A stretch of 8,321 nt of DNA from Candidatus Corynebacterium faecipullorum (GTDB taxonomy: Bacteria > Actinomycetota > Actinomycetes > Mycobacteriales > Mycobacteriaceae), in assembly GCA_019114925.1 (NCBI GenBank), contig DXEO01000039.1:1-8321 (forward strand). The letters are read 5' to 3'. Position numbers and translations under genes: made by a program. Of this stretch, positions 4,972-8,321 are shown one piece after another. Under the pieces are notes generated by a model. That model made no database searches. It saw nothing but the letters and a program-made list of their open reading frames with translations, and had not been told where the DNA came from. How positions within the stretch are numbered: the stretch's first letter is position 1; the number at the start of each line of letters is the position of its first letter.

Positions 4972-6375
4972 CTATCCCAACAGCGAGCTAATGGGATCCA
5001 TAGCAAAGTAAACCACGAAGAGAGCAGCCACAAGCCACATGATCCAGTGGACCTTCTTGGCCTTGCCGGCGAAGGTCGCCATCAGTGCATAGGCGATGAA
5101 GCCCACGCCAATACCGTTGGCGATGGAGTAGGTAAAGGGCATAACCACGATGGTGAGGAAAGCCGGGATGGCCTCCTCCATGCGGTTCCACTGGATGTCC
5201 TTGAGCTGGGCTGCCATCATCACACCGACGATGACGAGCACGGGGGCCGCCGCCTCAATCGGCACGATCTCGTAGAGCGGGGTGAGGAACATGGCCAGCA
5301 GGAAAATGATGCCGGTGACAACGTTAGCCAGGCCGGTGCGGGCACCATCGCCGATACCAGCCGCCGAGTCCGCGAATACCGTGTTGGAGGACACCGAACC
5401 GGCACCACCAGCTACGGCACCAAAGCCTTCCACCACCAGGGCCTTCTTCATCTCCGGAAGGTTGCCCTTCTCGTCTACCAGGTTGGCTTGCTTGCCCAAG
5501 CCGCTCATGGTGCCCATGGCATCGAAGAAGTTGGTGAGCAGCAGGGTGAAGATGAGCAAGACGGTGGAGACCACACCCAGCTTGGTGAAGGCACTAATCG
5601 GGTCCACCTGGCCCACAATCGACAGGTCTGGCAGACCACCCAGGGAGCTGGGCACCTCGGGGGTGGCCATACCCCAGTCCTCGGAACCGGTCAGGGCTTG
5701 GATGATCATGGCGATGATGGTGGTAATGACGATGCCGATAAACAGGCCGCCACGCACCTGGCGGATGACGAAGAAGCTGCACAGAATCAGGCCCACGACG
5801 AAGATGAAGGCCGGCCAGGTAGCAATCGAGCCGTTCACGCCCAGGCTCACCGGGACGGTAGTCATCGCAGCATCCGGAACGCGGGTGACAAAGTGGCCGT
5901 CCACGAAACCGATGAGCGCGATGAACATGCCGATACCCACGCCCATCGCAGCCTTCATGGAGGCTGGGATGGCGTCGAAAACTGCCTGGCGGAAACCGGA
6001 GATGGCCAGCAAAACAATGATGAGGCCTTCAATGACGACAAGGCCCATGGCCTCGCGCCACTCCAGGCCGTTAAGGGAAACCATGGTCACAGCCACAAAG
6101 GTGTTCATGCCCAGGCCTGCGGCCATGGCGAACGGGTAGCGCGCAATCATACCGAAGGCGATGGTCATGACACCGGCCACCAGCGCGGTGGCGGCGGCGA
6201 CCTGCGGGATGCCCAGGGTGGTGCCGGCAGAGTCGGCGGAGGTGCCCAGGATGAGAGGGTTGAGGAGAATAATGTAGGCCATCGCGAAGAACGAGACCAC
6301 GCCGGCGCGGACCTCGGTTCCTACGGTGGATCCGCGTTCGGAAATCTTGAAATAACGATCGATAGCTGCGTTCAT
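4972..6375 (-). CDS. NCS2 family purine permease, AzgA-like (adenine/guanine/hypoxanthine type)
   Basis: This 467-residue integral membrane protein belongs to the AzgA-like branch of the nucleobase-cation symporters (COG2252; E. coli PurP/GhxP relatives), which import purine bases with protons. The N-terminal TEVRAGVVSFFAMAYIILLNP (20-40) is diagnostic. Next come AAGLGMNTFVAV (85-96), the GVGIGMFIALIGFVDG helix (145-160), NFFDAMGTMSGL (282-293, Asp285 on the helix equivalent to TM8) and SSNTVFADSAAGIGDGARTGL (329-349, TM10 region). About a dozen hydrophobic helices can be seen. At the TM10 position usually occupied by Glu (often IESA) it has Asp336 (ADSA). The ATG at 6375 has GAAGGGG 12 bases upstream (6388-6394), slightly far. 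No clear promoter or riboswitch is recognised in the leader. Which purine is carried cannot be decided by reading. Confidence 0.92.
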   Translation of the reverse strand: MNAAIDRYFKISERGSTVGTEVRAGVVSFFAMAYIILLNPLILGTSADSAGTTLGIPQVAAATALVAGVMTIAFGMIARYPFAMAAGLGMNTFVAVTMVSLNGLEWREAMGLVVIEGLIIVLLAISGFRQAVFDAIPASMKAAMGVGIGMFIALIGFVDGHFVTRVPDAAMTTVPVSLGVNGSIATWPAFIFVVGLILCSFFVIRQVRGGLFIGIVITTIIAMIIQALTGSEDWGMATPEVPSSLGGLPDLSIVGQVDPISAFTKLGVVSTVLLIFTLLLTNFFDAMGTMSGLGKQANLVDEKGNLPEMKKALVVEGFGAVAGGAGSVSSNTVFADSAAGIGDGARTGLANVVTGIIFLLAMFLTPLYEIVPIEAAAPVLVIVGVMMAAQLKDIQWNRMEEAIPAFLTIVVMPFTYSIANGIGVGFIAYALMATFAGKAKKVHWIMWLVAALFVVYFAMDPISSLLG

Positions 6376-6444
6376 CGTGAGAGAGCGCCCCTTCTATCTA
6401 GAGAAATGAAGTTTTACCTGCTAAGGGTGCTCCATCGAGGCACT
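6376..6444 (-). promoter_or_regulatory. Leader/promoter zone of the purine permease, no clear element
   Basis: The 69 bases between the upstream terminator and the permease start must contain its promoter unless read-through occurs. I see a Shine-Dalgarno-like GAAGGGG at 6388-6394 (minus strand) but no convincing -10/-35 pair. An imperfect hairpin at 6427-6443 (GTGC/GCAC ends) is too weak to call. It is too short and lacks the conserved loops for a purine riboswitch. Confidence 0.35.
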
Positions 6445-6485
6445 AAAACGCAAAACCCGCACGCGGCATCGCCGCGGCGTGCGGG
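6445..6485 (-). terminator. Intrinsic terminator of the DUF3027 gene
   Basis: On the minus strand, 14 bases after the DUF3027 stop codon, CCCGCACGC (6485-6477) pairs perfectly with GCGTGCGGG (6464-6456). An inner GGC-GAT-GCC hairpin sits in the loop. The stem is followed at once by TTTTGCGTTTT (6455-6445). This is a textbook rho-independent terminator and separates DUF3027 transcription from the permease gene downstream. Confidence 0.88.
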
Positions 6486-6499
6486 GAGAAGACCAGAAA

Positions 6500-7147
6500 T
6501 TAATAGATTGGTCTCTCGTCATCGAAGGGGCGCTCCTGCTCCGATCCCTCTTCACGGATGGTCGTGCCGGAATGCGCGCCACACCCGTAGGTGGCGTGCA
6601 CCACTTTTCCATCCGCGGAGTATTCATTGGTACAGACGCCATAATTAGGTAGCAGTTCAAGATAGAAAGCGCAGGTTTTGCACTGTAGCTGGGCTTGGGA
6701 TGCCATCTCCGAATTCGGCCCGTACTTCTTGCGCCAGCGTTCCTTGGCCTCCGTGAGGCCAACCTGGGAGAGCTTCCCTTCGTCCAGCCTGTCGTCATCG
6801 GGAGCGGGCGGCATGAGGTCGCCAGGACCAAGGTCTCCTGGGCGCAGGCGCTCGGAATAAGGAACCCACTCCGGCGCCTGAAGGGCCTGGCCACCGGGCA
6901 CAAGCGCGACCTCATTGACGGTCGGCGTACGCGAGCCTTCCGCGCAGGCAACGACGGCGTGCCATTCCCACCCCGGATAGCCCGGCACATGCGCATCAAA
7001 ACGGTGAGTGGCCACGTTGCGGCCCACACCGGCAACGCCGCGGTGCTTGCCGACGTCCCCCTCACCCGCCTCCTCCACGGCCCGGCGCGCCAGGTTGACG
7101 GCGGTCGAATCGAGAAGCGGGGAATGCATCTTTTTCTTGCGAGTCAC
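6500..7147 (-). CDS. DUF3027 family protein, function unknown, putative zinc-binding C-terminus
   Basis: This 215-residue soluble protein belongs to an actinobacterial family without known function. Family marks are DVGKHRGVAGVGRNVATHRF (31-50), VPGYPGWEWHAVVACA (54-69), the very conserved APEWVPYSERLRPGDLGPGDL (91-111), and a cysteine cluster: C156-x2-C159, C172 (GVCTNEYSADG) and C189 (YGCGAHS). The four cysteines look like a structural zinc site. The start chosen is the GTG at 7147 (VTRKKKMHSP). It has AATAAT, one mismatch from TATAAT, exactly six bases upstream. The longer reading from 7186 would add a Cys-rich stretch encoded by promoter DNA. The in-frame ATG 18 bases downstream of the GTG also lacks a Shine-Dalgarno. 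The gene ends in a strong terminator and is divergent from the glutaminyl cyclase gene. Confidence 0.87.
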   Translation of the reverse strand: MTRKKKMHSPLLDSTAVNLARRAVEEAGEGDVGKHRGVAGVGRNVATHRFDAHVPGYPGWEWHAVVACAEGSRTPTVNEVALVPGGQALQAPEWVPYSERLRPGDLGPGDLMPPAPDDDRLDEGKLSQVGLTEAKERWRKKYGPNSEMASQAQLQCKTCAFYLELLPNYGVCTNEYSADGKVVHATYGCGAHSGTTIREEGSEQERPFDDERPIY

Positions 7148-7153
7148 TCTCCC

Positions 7154-7159
7154 ATTATT
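7154..7159 (-). promoter_or_regulatory. DUF3027 -10 box, leaderless arrangement
   Basis: The minus strand reads AATAAT-GGGAGA-GTG: a hexamer one base from TATAAT, then six bases, then the start codon. GGGAG is too close to the GTG for a normal Shine-Dalgarno. It lies in the 38-bp space shared with the opposite gene. Confidence 0.42.
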
Positions 7160-7174
7160 AATCACGCACCGCCC

Positions 7175-7180
7175 CATAGT
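7175..7180 (+). promoter_or_regulatory. Candidate -10 box of the glutaminyl cyclase gene
   Basis: CATAGT ends five bases before the ATG at 7186 and differs from TATAGT at one position. No Shine-Dalgarno precedes either possible ATG (7186 or 7195), so a leaderless message is plausible. The -35 is not recognisable. Weak by sequence, supported mainly by the lack of any other room in the 38-bp divergent gap. Confidence 0.32.
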
Positions 7181-7185
7181 GCACA

Positions 7186-8046
7186 ATGGCAGTCATGCCT
7201 CTCCCCCACACCGCCCGCGCCCGACGCGCGCTTGCTGCTGTTCTCTCTGCTGCCGCACTGCTCGCGCCCTTAACGTCATGCTCTTCTCAACCCGCGCATG
7301 AGGACGCATCCTCGTCTGCGACGGCGGGTGGGGTGCCGCCAAGCACAAGCTCCCCAGAGCGCCTCGGCGTCACCGTCCTCGACACCGCACCCCTGCCTCC
7401 CGATACCTTCACCCAAGGCTTGGAGGTCGACCTCGCTGGCAACCTGCTGATCGGCACTGGACTGAAAGGCAGGTCTCGATTGCTACGCCTTGAGCCGGGT
7501 GCGCAAACCCCGTCGGCAGAAATCGCGCTCGCGAGCTCATTCTTCGGCGAGGGCATCACGCAAACCGATGCCGGGGTTTGGCAGCTGACCTGGAAGTCTG
7601 GCACGGCTTTCCTACGAGATTCCGAGACCTTCGAGGAGCTCGACCGTGCCACCTATGACGGTGAGGGCTGGGGCCTGTGCAACGCTGGTTCTGAGCTCAT
7701 CATGTCCGATGGTTCCGCCACACTGCGCCATCTCGACCCAGCAACCTTCGAGGAGCTCGGCCCACGCACCGAGGTCACCCTCGACGGCTCCCCCATGGAC
7801 AACCTCAATGAACTTGAGTGCGTCGATGGCGCGGTTTATGCCAACGTGTGGATGAGCGAGGATATCCTGCGCATCGACCCCGAATCCGGCGCGGTCACCG
7901 CGGTCATTGATACCGCGAACCTCAACCACGTTCCCTCTGCGGATCCCAATGCGGTCCTCAACGGCATTGCCCATATCCCGGACACAGACGAGTTCTGGAT
8001 CACCGGCAAGCTATGGGATGAGCTGTACCGGGTGCGCTTCGAGTAG
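7186..8046 (+). CDS. Glutaminyl-peptide cyclotransferase, plant type, lipoprotein
   Basis: This enzyme family cyclises N-terminal glutamine of peptides to pyroglutamate, releasing ammonia; members fold as a five-bladed beta-propeller (papaya QC type). The first 32 residues form a signal peptide: Arg-rich n-region (ARARR), hydrophobic core AAVLSAAALLAP, then lipobox LTSC with Cys32, so the protein should be lipid-anchored outside the membrane. A short Ser/Ala/Pro linker (33-58) follows. Family motifs are DTFTQGLEVD (73-82), LIGTGLKGRSRL (88-99), FFGEGITQ (119-126, Glu122 at the expected catalytic position), WQLTWKSG (132-139), YDGEGWGLC (157-165), LIMSDGSATL (171-180), NLNELECVDGAVYANVW (206-222), VLNGIA (257-262) and TGKLWDELY (273-281). 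All key motifs are intact and length fits. The in-frame ATG at 7195 is an alternative start. A DUF2771-like gene follows after 11 nt. Extracellular substrates are unknown. Confidence 0.9.
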   Translation: MAVMPLPHTARARRALAAVLSAAALLAPLTSCSSQPAHEDASSSATAGGVPPSTSSPERLGVTVLDTAPLPPDTFTQGLEVDLAGNLLIGTGLKGRSRLLRLEPGAQTPSAEIALASSFFGEGITQTDAGVWQLTWKSGTAFLRDSETFEELDRATYDGEGWGLCNAGSELIMSDGSATLRHLDPATFEELGPRTEVTLDGSPMDNLNELECVDGAVYANVWMSEDILRIDPESGAVTAVIDTANLNHVPSADPNAVLNGIAHIPDTDEFWITGKLWDELYRVRFE

Positions 8047-8048
8047 GA
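8045..8048 (+). promoter_or_regulatory. Ribosome binding site of the DUF2771-like gene
   Basis: AGGA overlaps the stop codon of the cyclase gene and lies nine bases before the ATG at 8058. This placement supports co-transcription and possibly coupled translation of the two genes. Confidence 0.5.
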
Positions 8049-8057
8049 TTTTCAGCC

Positions 8058-8321
8058 ATGGCTACCGTGAAGCAAGCAAGGAAGAAGTCGCTGCTGCAGT
8101 TTCTGGCGCTCATTATCGCCGTGGCAGTCATCGTGGTGGCGGTGGTGTTGTTCCAGAAGTGGTGGAACGACCGCCCCGGCCCCGAGCCACAAGACGTCAC
8201 GATCACGGCCACAGTCGGCGATGACACTTTAGAGGTCTCCCCCTATATCGTCTGCGAGCCCGGCACCGACTGTGAGGAAGGAGACGTACCTAATCTGACG
8301 CTGGGCCCCGATGACACCCTG
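8058..8321 (+). CDS. DUF2771-like membrane-anchored protein, N-terminal part (truncated by window edge)
   Basis: The 88 visible codons begin with a basic segment (MATVKQARKK) and one long hydrophobic helix at residues 12-33 (LLQFLALIIAVAVIVVAVVLFQ), then WWNDRPGPEPQDVTITATVGDD and a pair of cysteines in YIVCEPGTDCEEG (Cys66, Cys72). With no cleavage motif or lipobox, this looks like an uncleaved signal anchor with the rest outside the membrane; the two cysteines could form a disulfide. The pattern of anchor, PxxVTITxxVGDDxxxVxPxxxC and a second Cys fits my recollection of DUF2771, an uncharacterised family of Corynebacterium and relatives. The open frame runs to the edge without a stop. It is absent from a simple ORF list because it is incomplete. 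Co-transcription with the cyclase is likely (11-nt gap). Confidence 0.72.
   Translation, partial: MATVKQARKKSLLQFLALIIAVAVIVVAVVLFQKWWNDRPGPEPQDVTITATVGDDTLEVSPYIVCEPGTDCEEGDVPNLTLGPDDTL

Noticed and set aside
6376..6444. Possible purine riboswitch before the permease
   Set aside because: The leader is short, has no three-way junction and lacks the conserved loop bases. Only a weak imperfect hairpin at 6427-6443 is present.
5047..6648. 533-codon plus-strand open frame opposite the purine permease
   Set aside because: The His/Asp/Gly-rich composition is what the antisense of a membrane-protein gene of high GC produces. It spans the permease, its leader, a strong terminator and part of DUF3027, so it cannot be a real gene.
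7148..7186. Thirteen-residue upstream extension of DUF3027
   Set aside because: Its start has no ribosome site, its codons cover the only space available for two divergent promoters, and the residues (two Cys, two Asn) do not look like the family.
6695..7273. Plus-strand open frame across DUF3027 and into the cyclase gene
   Set aside because: Antisense to a conserved family protein, crosses the divergent promoter and ends inside another gene in a different frame.

Overview
The window is about 60% GC, gene-dense chromosomal DNA that looks like a Corynebacterium. The partial citrate synthase is very close to the C. glutamicum GltA protein as I remember it. It sits divergently beside an actinobacterial-type serC, as in C. 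glutamicum. The window also carries protein families largely confined to Actinobacteria (SepH/DUF3071, DUF6928, DUF3027, DUF2771). From memory, M. tuberculosis keeps much of the same set together (serC Rv0884c, SepH homologue Rv0883c, a SpoU methylase Rv0881, a DUF3027 protein Rv0877), so this appears to be an old conserved actinobacterial neighbourhood. I see no insertion sequence, integrase, tRNA, rRNA, CRISPR array, attachment site or replication origin.

Layout. 1-696 (-): the first 232 codons of gltA, cut by the left edge. 697-847: a shared divergent control region with a well-formed gltA promoter, a perfect palindrome over its -35, GlxR-like and RamB-like sites, and a serC -10 box placed for leaderless transcription. 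848-1978 (+): serC. 1979-2132: a long hairpin followed by the sepH promoter and Shine-Dalgarno. 2133-3311 (+): sepH. 3325-4155 (+): a DUF6928 protein, 13 nt behind sepH. 4107-4928 (-): a SpoU/TrmH RNA methyltransferase whose 3' end overlaps the DUF6928 gene by 49 bp, tail to tail. 4972-6375 (-): an AzgA-like NCS2 purine permease. 6376-6499: the permease leader and a strong intrinsic terminator for the gene upstream. 6500-7147 (-): a DUF3027 protein. 7148-7185: a 38-bp divergent promoter region. 7186-8046 (+): a lipoprotein glutaminyl-peptide cyclotransferase of the plant (beta-propeller) type. 8058-8321 (+): the start of a DUF2771-like membrane-anchored protein, cut by the right edge.

Functionally the region mixes central metabolism (citrate synthase, serine biosynthesis), cell division (SepH, an FtsZ partner), RNA modification, purine uptake and envelope proteins. 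The two best-supported operon-like pairs are sepH + DUF6928 and glutaminyl cyclase + DUF2771. A recurring feature is starts without a Shine-Dalgarno but with a -10-like hexamer exactly six nucleotides upstream (serC, the SpoU methylase, DUF3027), which suggests leaderless mRNAs. The genes themselves are ordinary core genes. The least explained parts are the gltA-serC control region, the dyad before sepH, the convergent overlap and the unstudied DUF genes. I do not see a clearly new biological system.
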